A DNA stretch of 38,252 bases from Candidatus Kapaibacterium sp. (GCA_026390655.1 JAPLFN010000120.1:1-38252); one strand, 5' to 3'; counted from the first letter of the stretch, positions 27,501 through 35,869 are shown. Notes: generated by a model from the sequence alone, not told the origin. Translations and numbers: made by a program.

Positions 27501-29620
27501 GCATACTTATTGGGCGACAAGAAAAGTCGATACGGATATTCGATAGCAGTTTCATCGAGGTCGGGCCACTTAATAGGGGGCTTCGCGTTATAGTATGACA
27601 CGATCTCATTGATCGTGGATTCGCTGAGAGATGTAGCAAGATCCGCTTGCGTCTCAAATGATTCCTTGACCTTGGCGCTCCTGGAGGTAAGCCTACTCGA
27701 AGCGCCGGAATTGAACGAGTACTTCTTTGAGGCGAATCCCTTTGACTTTACGAGAAGCGTTGTGGCTTTTGCATCCTTCTTCTCAACATCTGCATACGAC
27801 CCAAATTTCAGGTACGTGCTCTTTGCCAATGCGCCCATTACGAATGGCATGTCAGGGGGCTTCGCACTCGGCGACACGGCGAGAGTGAACTTCGACCAGT
27901 CGAGAAGTCCTTCTATGCTGTACGAGCCCGTGTATCCACCCGGCAACTGAAACACAAGGCGAGAAGGATGCGCCATGGCTGCATCGATCGGAGGATCGAG
28001 AAGGGGCTCATCACTACTTGTCTTTTTTGATGCGTCGGCCGGCGGATACGATGAGTTGTCTTTTGGTTTGTTCTGCGTGTAAAAGAACGCACGCTCTGCA
28101 ATGTGTTGCGGTTGAAAATGAACGATAAGTTTTGACCCGGCTCCGCTCGCAGAGAATGTGCCGCCGGCCTTGTTCAGCGTGATGCCCTGAAACTCAAACG
28201 TGAGAACAAGCATGTCGTCGGGTCTGATGACCGTAACGCGTGGGTTGCTCGGCATTTTGAACTTGACCTTGCCGATATTGCCAAGCGACTTCTTCACCTT
28301 GCTCGTGATCGTTGCATCCTTCACCTGCGACTGCACGGACATCTGCTGTTTGAAGTCCACCTGCAGCGATGCGAGGTGAATCTGCGACTTCGGAAGCGCT
28401 GACGTTTTCACGGCACTCGTCAGCAAGGCGAGCTGATAGAGCGGATGCGTGGTTGTAGGCTCTGTAACTGCGCCGGAGACCGGGATCGAATATCGCTTGA
28501 GACCGGGAGCTACGATGAAACGGGTAATCTCATTGCCTCGACGCTCGATCTCCAAAGGTGGGATACCTTCACTGTCTCCAAGTTCAACAGAAACGCCTTC
28601 GATGTGTGACCACTGTGCATTGCGAGCATAACGGGCTACGAGGCCTTCGTGGCGCCCCTTCTCCGTGTCTGTCCACGCATATCGCAGATCACGCAATGGT
28701 AGATTGATACCTGCTTCCGCCACGTTCATGGACGTTGCGCCTTCGCGGCCCGACTCCAACATTCCCGTTGACCGGCCCTCGCTGGTGATCTCTACAGAGC
28801 ATGCATCGAACGACTCGTCATTGCTCACGAGTTGCCAATCAGCAAGTCCAGTTGCATCTACGCGGACATCCCATTTCTCACTGCCGCGATCAAGTCGAAC
28901 AAAAGATCGGCTCCCATTCGCGCCCATCGTGAGAGAGGGCGCACTTTTGGCAAGAGTCATGAGTGCGAACTTCTTCCCAAACAATGTCCGCCCGTCAGTA
29001 GTGAGCATCGTGGCTGCCGCAAACGATATTGTCCACGACGGACGAAACGTTGCAGACCCTGCGCCAATTGCTACAGCATTGCCATCTCCAAGACGAGATT
29101 GCAGCGCGGACGTGCGATAGAAGTTTGCTGTTGTGTTGTCCAATAGCCACGATACAAAGTCAACACTCTCTGTATTTCCGAATGACGCAAATCGGAAGGT
29201 TGCCTGCGCGCTTATGCCGCGCGTAATATGTGCCTCAACATCGGCGCGGATCTGTGTACCCGGAAACAACGCGTTGCGCAGATGGACAACGATTCCAGCG
29301 TCCGTTTCTGCCACATCAACAAATGGTAATCCGTCAAAGAGGTCAGGATCCACGGACCAACGTTCTATGCCGGCAACAAGAAAAACAACGCGCTTGCCTT
29401 TACGAAGCATCTGATACGACGTGCTGACGGCTGCGTGAACTGCGTTTACCAACGGGCCGGCCGCAAGAGTAAGAGCGCCAGCGAGTTTGATCGCATGCCG
29501 GCGGGTAAGGCTGAAAGCCTCTGGTTGATGAACGAGGGAGGCCGTAGTGCGGGTCTCGATCGGAATCCGCGGAACCTGCGCACGCTTAAGTGACGCAAGC
29601 GACAACCGTTGTCGGTTCAT
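24545..29620 (-). CDS. Giant uncharacterised protein B (1691 aa), Tat-type signal and coiled coil
   Basis: N-terminus: basic leader, then LTRRHAIKL (RR at residues 40-41), hydrophobic GALTLAAGPLVN and a VHA-A cleavage-like site near 63, all typical of a twin-arginine signal. A beta-rich body follows with the series PYRLFLSPNKYAGFAH (about 692), ELWHTRLGVR (about 722), VRAIWSPDY, LTSLGAWMDG and VRVAYKGYLFPFGNRA (about 845) with ERKFVRT. A long charged coiled coil runs about 1227-1340 (DDINDIKAKADDLKAEANKL onward), a hexaglycine occurs near 1460, and the C-terminal part is strand-rich (AGGGFFGIEITPSGVRMLEA, FGGNFAFDCGIASGGASVMA) ending WELYCSSFDYEEA. I recall the YKGYLFPFGxRAxLVKxTERKF and GGFFxLxxxPxGVxMLEAAxEFGG motifs from hypothetical giants of other phyla. 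There is no T9SS sorting domain. The ATG at 29620 has GAGG seven bases upstream. Function unknown. Confidence 0.85.
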   Translation of the reverse strand: MNRQRLSLASLKRAQVPRIPIETRTTASLVHQPEAFSLTRRHAIKLAGALTLAAGPLVNAVHAAVSTSYQMLRKGKRVVFLVAGIERWSVDPDLFDGLPFVDVAETDAGIVVHLRNALFPGTQIRADVEAHITRGISAQATFRFASFGNTESVDFVSWLLDNTTANFYRTSALQSRLGDGNAVAIGAGSATFRPSWTISFAAATMLTTDGRTLFGKKFALMTLAKSAPSLTMGANGSRSFVRLDRGSEKWDVRVDATGLADWQLVSNDESFDACSVEITSEGRSTGMLESGREGATSMNVAEAGINLPLRDLRYAWTDTEKGRHEGLVARYARNAQWSHIEGVSVELGDSEGIPPLEIERRGNEITRFIVAPGLKRYSIPVSGAVTEPTTTHPLYQLALLTSAVKTSALPKSQIHLASLQVDFKQQMSVQSQVKDATITSKVKKSLGNIGKVKFKMPSNPRVTVIRPDDMLVLTFEFQGITLNKAGGTFSASGAGSKLIVHFQPQHIAERAFFYTQNKPKDNSSYPPADASKKTSSDEPLLDPPIDAAMAHPSRLVFQLPGGYTGSYSIEGLLDWSKFTLAVSPSAKPPDMPFVMGALAKSTYLKFGSYADVEKKDAKATTLLVKSKGFASKKYSFNSGASSRLTSRSAKVKESFETQADLATSLSESTINEIVSYYNAKPPIKWPDLDETAIEYPYRLFLSPNKYAGFAHRKDSGLSKDQRRAELWHTRLGVRHTDGTVNEYSEYFRTVRAIWSPDYGTARTMQPLYKERPFRTSLNRRDRSEIVDLTSNYNMIKTEPEPVKVKRLMLTSLGAWMDGTGSWDPAASDDLEVESWVQRGAQGRDSFVRVAYKGYLFPFGNRATLVKETERKFVRTPRGDMAAYLMQRMFIMLREPTREFPADGLTGMDHQGRELPFRRITITTKVTPNLELPKPLIASQPTLFSGNSFWPMFTIGGGSPQDVLWNCVGTDWDNNTIQFSIPLTFITSPDAAGPTSPAALQTFTGVKGGANKPDSYINLMSRRTINLSGQKVAFAPSIKRGDTALPTQEFFLMGYSNDSIPVETPRFFPRMEKSTVRIEKVQELLGTSGSNTVEFYEKYLAHAFEAGAAVAKGAPVNVADIKNPSQMFLALKDSLQMDFGAQSDKAGGLAAPSIGVDALSRLMGPIQGKVNDLANSAAAVGNFDPMQYFEGLLKSKILGDITLKDILSFVQGILNNLDKMPGLDKKDDFGIKDDINDIKAKADDLKAEANKLAGDVAAEVNAAKDALKAEVDAVKAEIQSYVTAGKKAAEDRVKEWKKRIEDKANELKSEIEKALEPLIEAGNEAANKYKEVAGNLESLKKGLQLVYEWQTEIKGSPGNILMPRDPSATNKDDKAFLYLKAEFIKKLNLDPPEVKLYGSLSNFIINLIGDGAAQFLIITFNKISFSAKIGEKPSINPDIKSVEFAGPLSFVNKLKDLIPKGGGGGGVGFSFDFSVLPTGITASMTIGLPNVTVGVFSLQNMAFLMSITIPFDGRPFSAYFAFCTKDNPFRLTIMMFAGGGFFGIEITPSGVRMLEAAFEFGGNFAFDCGIASGGASVMAGIYYKLEQKEIEGKLVSQSELTGYFRLTGNLSVLGLIHINLLFELKLTWQSNGKVFGVATIEVEIEILFFSFSVGVTVERQLKGSDGDPTFKDALPEPSLWELYCSSFDYEEA

Positions 29621-29696
29621 AGTCCCACCTCTCCCTTGGTACATGACGCCGAAAGTCAGACCGCAAAACAACGCTATCGACGGGACAAATAAAAGG

Positions 29697-29730
29697 TTTG
29701 TTCCAAGTATAGTTTCAACGCGTATGTTTG
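29697..29730 (+). promoter_or_regulatory. Bacteroidota-type promoter of the RCC1-barrel operon
   Basis: TTTG at 29697-29700 and TATGTTTG at 29723-29730 match the Bacteroidota -33 TTTG and -7 TAnnTTTG consensus with a 22-nt gap. The start codon at 29792 is preceded by GGAGG with suitable spacing. The same 171-bp region must also hold the promoter for the giant genes on the minus strand; the best candidate there is a weak TTGAAA-type box near 29720. Confidence 0.5.
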
Positions 29731-29791
29731 GAACCTCACCAGCGTCTGTGGTGTCACATCGCCTGGTTTCATTTTCGGGGAGGGTAGCCCG

Positions 29792-32605
29792 ATGGTTCGT
29801 CTTTATGTTTCGCTCGCAGTAGTGCTTCTGGTAAGCGCACTAGGCATTCGAGGACAGTCGCCTGAGATGGTCAGTGTGCGCCTCAGTCAGCCCCCTCCCA
29901 ACCAGCTCCGCGTTGCGGATTTATGGAAGGTGCAGCTCACAAACACTTCCGGACGTCCAGTTCGTGTGTATTTACATGGCACAGCAGAGGAGACATCCAT
30001 CCCAGACGGCATTATTGCGGACGCCACAACAAAGATCTTCGAGATTCCAGTAGGCACCATTGTGGTCACGGGTTCTCAGGTGCAGCCGATCAAGGTGGAC
30101 CAATACAATCAGAAGTACCGGGATGCACTGCTCCGCACTGGCACCGTGCCAACAGGCGATTATCAGATCTGCTGTGAAGTGATCAGTGCAGAGTCGGATC
30201 AGATCCTGGGAAAGGACTGCAAGTTCACAACGGTCAATCGTCTCTCTCAGCCAATTCTCATTGCTCCGCCCGACGAGTCGGAAGTGCCCGGTGGATACCC
30301 TGTGTTCACGTGGATGTCATCTGTACCTCCGGGTCCGGGGCAACGCATTCTCTATCAACTCCGCATTCATGAGATCTTTGCTACCCAAACGCCACAAGAT
30401 GCTACTCAACGCAACCCGGCGTTTCTCGATATCAGAGACCTCAACAGAACGATCTACCAGTATCCGGTTTCTGCCCGTCGTTTCACCGTGGGTCAGAAGT
30501 ACGCGTGGGTGATCTCCGCGTATGAACAGAGTGGTTCGTCTATCATCAACCTCGGAGTCAGCGAAGTGTGGACGTTTGTCTACAGGCCCCTCGTGAACGA
30601 CACGTTGCCTGCTGACCGGCGAATTCGGGCGGCCGTAGTTCCCGAGCTAACAGAGATCTGTCCGGGAGAGAACTGGGATTTTGAGATAGGATCGTTGGCC
30701 TGCTGGACGGTTGAAGGCGATGCGTTTCAAGATGACCCTGTGAACGGCGAACATCCTGTGCTCGGCAATCTCGGTCAAAACGGTCGCTTCTGGGTAACCT
30801 CCTACGGAGCCTTTGACGCCGATGGAGCTATGGGCAGAATGCAGTCTCAGGAATTTCGCATTCAGACCAGTATGGTCGGCTTTCTTGCAGGGGGCTCAGC
30901 AAGCCCTGAGGCAGCCGTTGAGCTCTACGTGGAGAAACTGGCCAAGGACACGTTCAAACTGCCAGTGCGTAAGCTGCCGGGGCTCCCAGGTGAGTTTTAT
31001 CTAGCATACACAACCGGCGTTCCCAAGGCAAAAGCCGGCTCGAGTGAGCGGCTCGTACCTACGGCATGGAATGTGGTTCGATACATCAATCGGGCGGCAT
31101 ACATCGTTGTGAAAGACAGCGCGAAACTTGCACACATCAATGCCGACAATTTCCGATTCTTTGACCGAGAGAAACTCGACACAATCAAGTTGCCGGTTCT
31201 GATGATGGCTGCTGGTGAGCGGCATTCAATGGCGATGACGCCCGAGGAAAAAAGCCCCCTTCAACTCGTTAAAGATCTTGGCATAAGCGCAGCAGATTTC
31301 AAAGCCGGGAAGTCGGGCTTGGCAAATGAAGCCACGATCAATCAGGTGTCGATGGGACTAAAGGCAAAGAAAAATCTCGTAAGTCAGTTCGCCGGCGGTG
31401 GTAATGGCGATGCACCTCCACCAGCATTTAACGTGGTGGAGGCCAAGTTTGATCAAAAGGCATCACCATTCGCAAAGTACTTCCCACTTGCCGCCGTGGA
31501 TTCTAAAACCACGTTGTGGGGATGGGGCGACAATCTACGTGGCGAGCTCACAAAGGCCTACCCTAGTGTTGTTCCGGAACCAAAACCTCTTTTAAAAACG
31601 ATGAATGCCCTTGGCCTTGCCGCAGGGATGGATAACTCCTTTATCGTTGAGCGTGGAGGAACGGTGAAGGGATGGGGCTTTAACGACTACTGGCAATTGG
31701 GCGTGAACGATCGTGTGATCAAGAACGTGCCTACGGTGCTACCCGGACTGAGTGGCGTTATTGATGTGGCAGCCGGGTCTCGCCATGCAATGGCGTTAAC
31801 GAGTGCCGGCGATGTTTATGTATGGGGCTACAATCGAACGTTTGAGTGTGGTTTTTTTGGTGGCAAGCTCAACGCCACAACGGGTCAGCTCGAGAGCATT
31901 GACAATCCAACGGTTGCTCGTAAACATCCGATGTTGTCGAACATCCGTGCAATTGCTTGTGGCCATTCGCACTCCCTCGCACTTACCATGAGTGGTGTCA
32001 TCGCAGGATGGGGTGTTAACGGAAGTGGTCAAACGGGCTTTGATGACGATTACCCGTTCGTTCCCATCCCACTACCCATCACGATCGATTTGGGTACCAT
32101 CGCGGGTTTTAAACGTGGTAAGACAGTGATAGACATTGCTGCCGGGGATGCTCATTCGATGGCATTAACAAATACGGGTGAAGTGTTTGTGTGGGGCAGC
32201 AACTCGAGTGGCCAGCTTGGAGACGGGACCACTATTGATCGCCATACACCTAAGAAGGTGGATGGACTGGTGAACATCCGCGCCATTGCAGCTGGTGGAG
32301 CGTTCTCACTCGCGCTAGATTCGGCGGGCGTTGTGTGGGCGTGGGGGAATAACATCCTCGGTCAGCTTGGCGATGGAACGAGATATGGTCGACTCAAACC
32401 GGTGAAGGTGTCGCGCATCGATGCCGTGCAAGGTATCGTAGCAGGTGGCGCCCACGCGATGGCCGTGCGTTCTGATGGAAGTCTTTGGACATGGGGACAG
32501 AATGGACTTGGCCAGATGGGAGAGGGGCCTATCATGAATCTCGTTCCGGTTCCTACAGATCCTCCTGTTGGGCCTCTGCGTGTTGAACGGCTAGCAATGC
32601 CATGA
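29792..32605 (+). CDS. Secreted multi-domain RCC1 beta-propeller protein (937 aa)
   Basis: Signal MVRLYVSLAVVLLVSALGIR with cleavage near RGQS. Residues about 25-150 form a beta-sandwich (QLRVADLWKVQLTNTSGRPV, PTGDYQICCEVIS). Residues 152-260 (QPILIAPPDESEVPGGYPVF, TWMSSVPPG, LYQLRIHEIF) have the layout of TANFOR-like or FnIII-like modules of large Bacteroidota surface proteins. About 295-465 is a jelly-roll-like module (ACWTVEGDAFQDDP, FLAGGSASPEAAVELYVEK, VKDSAKLAHINADNFRFFD), as in carbohydrate-binding modules. About 570-935 is an RCC1/ATS1 propeller of about seven blades (GWGFNDYWQLG, VAAGSRHAMALTSAGDVYVW, GSNSSGQLGDGTT, WAWGNNILGQLGDGT). This looks like a surface binding protein. It has no sorting domain, so its route out is unclear. 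The stop overlaps the barrel gene. Confidence 0.87.
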   Translation: MVRLYVSLAVVLLVSALGIRGQSPEMVSVRLSQPPPNQLRVADLWKVQLTNTSGRPVRVYLHGTAEETSIPDGIIADATTKIFEIPVGTIVVTGSQVQPIKVDQYNQKYRDALLRTGTVPTGDYQICCEVISAESDQILGKDCKFTTVNRLSQPILIAPPDESEVPGGYPVFTWMSSVPPGPGQRILYQLRIHEIFATQTPQDATQRNPAFLDIRDLNRTIYQYPVSARRFTVGQKYAWVISAYEQSGSSIINLGVSEVWTFVYRPLVNDTLPADRRIRAAVVPELTEICPGENWDFEIGSLACWTVEGDAFQDDPVNGEHPVLGNLGQNGRFWVTSYGAFDADGAMGRMQSQEFRIQTSMVGFLAGGSASPEAAVELYVEKLAKDTFKLPVRKLPGLPGEFYLAYTTGVPKAKAGSSERLVPTAWNVVRYINRAAYIVVKDSAKLAHINADNFRFFDREKLDTIKLPVLMMAAGERHSMAMTPEEKSPLQLVKDLGISAADFKAGKSGLANEATINQVSMGLKAKKNLVSQFAGGGNGDAPPPAFNVVEAKFDQKASPFAKYFPLAAVDSKTTLWGWGDNLRGELTKAYPSVVPEPKPLLKTMNALGLAAGMDNSFIVERGGTVKGWGFNDYWQLGVNDRVIKNVPTVLPGLSGVIDVAAGSRHAMALTSAGDVYVWGYNRTFECGFFGGKLNATTGQLESIDNPTVARKHPMLSNIRAIACGHSHSLALTMSGVIAGWGVNGSGQTGFDDDYPFVPIPLPITIDLGTIAGFKRGKTVIDIAAGDAHSMALTNTGEVFVWGSNSSGQLGDGTTIDRHTPKKVDGLVNIRAIAAGGAFSLALDSAGVVWAWGNNILGQLGDGTRYGRLKPVKVSRIDAVQGIVAGGAHAMAVRSDGSLWTWGQNGLGQMGEGPIMNLVPVPTDPPVGPLRVERLAMP

Positions 32606-34560
32606 TGCGAGCGATCTGCTTGATCCTCTTTCTTGTGTCGGTGAACGTGGCGGCCCAAACCAGCTCATCACAGCCTGACAAACCATGGGTCGTCTTCGGT
32701 GCTGATCAAGGTGACGCACCGGTGATTTTCACTGGTGGATATCGTTTGCTGGGTCAGCTTTCGAATCGCTCAGGTTCGTTTCAAGCTAAACCCCCTGACT
32801 TTTGGCGTGTAGAGCTTACACCGTCGATGATCATTTATGGGATCCCGCTTACGGCCAATCTGCTTCTGTCTTCAGAGCAACAGAGTATTCAGCAAACCAT
32901 TGACGCGTTTTCGATCTCGTTAGATCCCGACGCCGTGAAGAGAATCATTGCACAAAGAGCGTATCGCGAAGTAGAGAACTTTGCGATGTCGGAAGCAGGG
33001 TGGATGTTAAGTGAATACGATAACATCAAGGATTCCCTAGCGCAGTACGATCCGCAACAACTTGAGCAGCTCGACGCTATCCGGCAAGTAGAGCAAATGC
33101 GTGACGTGGCTAATGGCAACATCACCAACTACGAAGATGTTCTCACAAAGCTTGGCGTGATGAGTGATGTGGAGAGTGTGATGGCCGCATTACCTAAGGT
33201 TGGAGTAGGAACAGTGTTCCCGTCGTTCACGCCCCTTAGTCTTAGCGGAGCGCGTATCGTAGGGGGGAATCTAGAGTGGAATCCCGGCGGGACGTTCTAC
33301 ATTCACGGTGTATTCGGTACAACGCAGCGCCCACTCGCACGTGTGGATTCAACACGAATTGACACGACGATCTATCGCACTACGGACAATTCGGACTTTG
33401 GCCGCAGACTCTATGGTGGACGCATCGGCTATGGCACGCTCGGCGGCGATCACGTAATGCTCACTGGGGTATACACGGTGGATGACAAGACAAGTCTGAC
33501 GGTTACGGACACAACATCGGCCCTGACGCCACAAAAGAATATGCTCTCGACTGTAGACTTCCGTGTTGAACTTATTCCAAGTACGTGGACAATGGAAGGA
33601 GAAGTTGGGGGCTCGCTCACCATCGGTGATCTCAATGCGCCGCAGTTCGGTGCAAACACTATACCCGATTTTCTCCTCGTACTTGTTGATTCAAATGCTT
33701 CGTCGTACGTAGACTGGGCTGCGAAACTTTCCACAGCCGTTAACGTGCGAAGTACCGGCACCCGATTCACAGGCTCCGTTCGCCGAATTGGTGCGGGTTA
33801 CCGAGCTCTTGGCGTACCGAACCTTCGTGTTGACGTGCTGCGGTTTGATGTAAAGCTGGATCAGTCCTTGATGAAGAGACAGATGACAATCGGATTGTTC
33901 GCACGTCAGGATCGCGACAACCTTATTCCCATTAAACGATCAACGTCAACACTGTTGTCCATCGGTGCAACGCTGGGGCTCAACTTCAGGGGGCTTCCAT
34001 ATTTCCGCATCTCGTATTCGCCATATGTGCAGGAGAGCAACGCATCAGATCCGTTGTTGCAATACGTGAACCGTACAACAATGTGGAACGTTGCAGGGGG
34101 CTATGCATATCGCTTGAGTGATCTGAGTGCAAGTACCAATGTGACGGTGGCCCGTCAGGACGCAACCACAAAGGACAATCTGTATGACTACGCAGTAACA
34201 TCTGCAAACGTTAGTCAAACGGTGGGCCTCGTCATTCCGTTGTCGCTTACTGCCGGGCTGGGATGGATTCACCAGGAGGCTGTTCAAAGTGCTAGCACGA
34301 CGATCATCACCATCGATGCATCTGCATCGTACCTATTGTCTGATGTACTCAGCGCAAACGGTGGCCTGAGCGTCGCGCTTGATGATACGTATGGAAACCG
34401 CAATGGGTTTTTCATCGGCTTGAACGCACATCTCGGGAAACTTGCAGACATTGACCTGCGTGCAGAACGGACCCTCTTCAATGAAAGACTTACTCCAGCG
34501 GTGCTTGGTGGTACGTATCAAGAAACAGTGGGGCGGTTAACAATCAGCAGAAGTTGGTGA
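32602..34560 (+). CDS. Outer-membrane beta-barrel protein with helical insertion (652 aa)
   Basis: Signal MMRAICLILFLVSVNVAAQT. A first part (GGYRLLGQLSNRSGSFQAKP, VELTPSMIIYGIPLTANLLL) leads into a helical region at about residues 85-190 (DPDAVKRIIAQRAYREVENF to EDVLTKLGVMSDVESVMAAL). Alternating-strand barrel sequence follows to the end (FTPLSLSGARIVGGNLEWNP, GRRLYGGRIGYGTLGGDHVM, MTIGLFARQDRD), finishing LTISRSW with a terminal aromatic as in barrel C-termini. The pattern FTPLSLSGxxxxGGxxxxNPG is one I recall from uncharacterised barrels of Bacteroidota that sit next to TANFOR-type proteins. ATGA overlap with the RCC1 gene (32602-32605) indicates coupling, and the pair could be a surface protein with its outer-membrane platform. 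Substrate or function unknown. Confidence 0.8.
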   Translation: MMRAICLILFLVSVNVAAQTSSSQPDKPWVVFGADQGDAPVIFTGGYRLLGQLSNRSGSFQAKPPDFWRVELTPSMIIYGIPLTANLLLSSEQQSIQQTIDAFSISLDPDAVKRIIAQRAYREVENFAMSEAGWMLSEYDNIKDSLAQYDPQQLEQLDAIRQVEQMRDVANGNITNYEDVLTKLGVMSDVESVMAALPKVGVGTVFPSFTPLSLSGARIVGGNLEWNPGGTFYIHGVFGTTQRPLARVDSTRIDTTIYRTTDNSDFGRRLYGGRIGYGTLGGDHVMLTGVYTVDDKTSLTVTDTTSALTPQKNMLSTVDFRVELIPSTWTMEGEVGGSLTIGDLNAPQFGANTIPDFLLVLVDSNASSYVDWAAKLSTAVNVRSTGTRFTGSVRRIGAGYRALGVPNLRVDVLRFDVKLDQSLMKRQMTIGLFARQDRDNLIPIKRSTSTLLSIGATLGLNFRGLPYFRISYSPYVQESNASDPLLQYVNRTTMWNVAGGYAYRLSDLSASTNVTVARQDATTKDNLYDYAVTSANVSQTVGLVIPLSLTAGLGWIHQEAVQSASTTIITIDASASYLLSDVLSANGGLSVALDDTYGNRNGFFIGLNAHLGKLADIDLRAERTLFNERLTPAVLGGTYQETVGRLTISRSW

Positions 34561-34582
34561 TTAGCACACTAGCACACTAACG
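34561..34582. repeat. Short repeat at a convergent gene end
   Basis: TTAGCACAC followed by TAGCACAC and TAACG fill the 16-bp gap between the barrel gene and surA. The minus-strand copy supplies the TAG stop codon of surA. There is no terminator hairpin. Confidence 0.6.
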
Positions 34583-35869
34583 CAGTTCCCAGTAGAGTTC
34601 GCGGCGAAGCTTCAGCATCCACTCTTGTTCGAGGCGTTGCTTTTTCTCGAACGACGCCATTTGCTCTATCTGTTTGTAGTCTGCCTCCACGGTTGGCGCG
34701 TGGGACGGTATGATGCGTTTACGATAGAGGAGGTGGAAGCCGGGCTTTGTTGGATCTGCGGCATAGGGCATCGGCTCCGAAACACCATGGTCCTGGAGGG
34801 CATTGATCGTGTTGCGCATTTCTTCCGGTAGTTGCGCTAACTCGATCTGACCCATTGCGCCGCCAAAGCCTTGTGTTTCTTTCTCTTCACTCAGTTGTCG
34901 TGCAAGTGTTTCAAAGTCTTCACCTTTCTCTACACGAGCCTTGATCTCAAGGAGTCGGGTCTTGATTATTGCTCGGTCTTCTTCACTCTGACCCGCTCGA
35001 ATGAGAATGTGCCTCGTGTTCATAGTTGTCGTGGTACGGCTGATCAGCTGGATGATGTGCCAGCCAAACGGAGTCTCCACAGGTTGCGAGATCTCATCGG
35101 GCGTAAGAGAGAACGCCGTTGCTTCAAATGCGGGTACAAACTTTCCTTTTTCAACGTTGCCAAGATCGCCACCATTGGCTGCAGAGATCGGATCTCCGGA
35201 GTACCGACGGGCAAAGTCGCTGAAGGAGCCCCCCTTTACAATTGAGTCACGAATGCGCATAGCAAGATTGTACGCCTCTTTGTTCTTTTCGCTAGAGGCC
35301 TGTACATATTTCACGATATGGAAGAGGTCTACACGCTCTGGAACCTTTGGTAGGGAGTCTCTATACTTCGAATAGAACTCCTCTACATCGGCTCGTGAAG
35401 CCTTGATCTGACCGAATTGTTTCTGCTGGATCTTTTCAACAAGTAGTCGCTTGCGAATCTCATCACGAAACTCTCTACGGATCTTAGCCATGCTCATGCC
35501 ATACATGTCTTCGATGCGTTTCTCGGACCCGAATTGCTGTATGAGCGTTTGGATCTGATACTCCATGCGTTGAGTGATCTCATCATCGGACACATCTACG
35601 CTATCTTCAATGGCCTTGGTTACCATGAGCCGCTCGTTAATGAGCTGATCCAAAATGGCCTGACGTAGTCTGGCGTCCTTGCGGTTCACTCGTGGGTCTC
35701 GCTGGGCGAGGATCTCCATCTGTCCATCCACGTCCGACTTCAGAACGATCTCTCGCCCGACCACAGCAACAATGCCCTCCATTGAGTCTTGTGCAAGAAG
35801 CAATGGGGCTGCCCAGATAGAAAAAAACAGGGCAACGAGGAACAGATGTATATGCGAAGTGCGGATCAT
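34577..35869 (-). CDS. surA: Periplasmic peptidyl-prolyl isomerase/chaperone SurA
   Basis: A 430-residue exported protein (signal to about residue 27, ending PLLLAQD). The SurA N-domain begins EGIVAVVGREIVLKSDVDGQ and contains LRQAILDQLINERLMVTKAI. Rotamase 1 (about residues 175-280) has VDLFHIVKYVQA, GSFSDFARRYSGDPISAANG and ETPFGWHIIQLI. Rotamase 2 (about 285-390) has NTRHILIRAGQSEEDRAIIK, GEDFETLARQLSEEKETQGF and PGFHLLYRKR. The parvulin His and Gly positions are present in both. It assists folding of outer-membrane proteins such as the barrels in this window. The ATG overlaps the stop of the larger PPIase gene (ATGA, 35866-35869). The gene symbol rests on domain order. Confidence 0.9.
   Translation of the reverse strand: MIRTSHIHLFLVALFFSIWAAPLLLAQDSMEGIVAVVGREIVLKSDVDGQMEILAQRDPRVNRKDARLRQAILDQLINERLMVTKAIEDSVDVSDDEITQRMEYQIQTLIQQFGSEKRIEDMYGMSMAKIRREFRDEIRKRLLVEKIQQKQFGQIKASRADVEEFYSKYRDSLPKVPERVDLFHIVKYVQASSEKNKEAYNLAMRIRDSIVKGGSFSDFARRYSGDPISAANGGDLGNVEKGKFVPAFEATAFSLTPDEISQPVETPFGWHIIQLISRTTTTMNTRHILIRAGQSEEDRAIIKTRLLEIKARVEKGEDFETLARQLSEEKETQGFGGAMGQIELAQLPEEMRNTINALQDHGVSEPMPYAADPTKPGFHLLYRKRIIPSHAPTVEADYKQIEQMASFEKKQRLEQEWMLKLRRELYWELR

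Noticed and set aside
20372..34560. Extracellular contractile injection system or phage island
   Set aside because: No tube, sheath, baseplate, spike or AAA+ gene is present; size and RCC1 alone do not support it.
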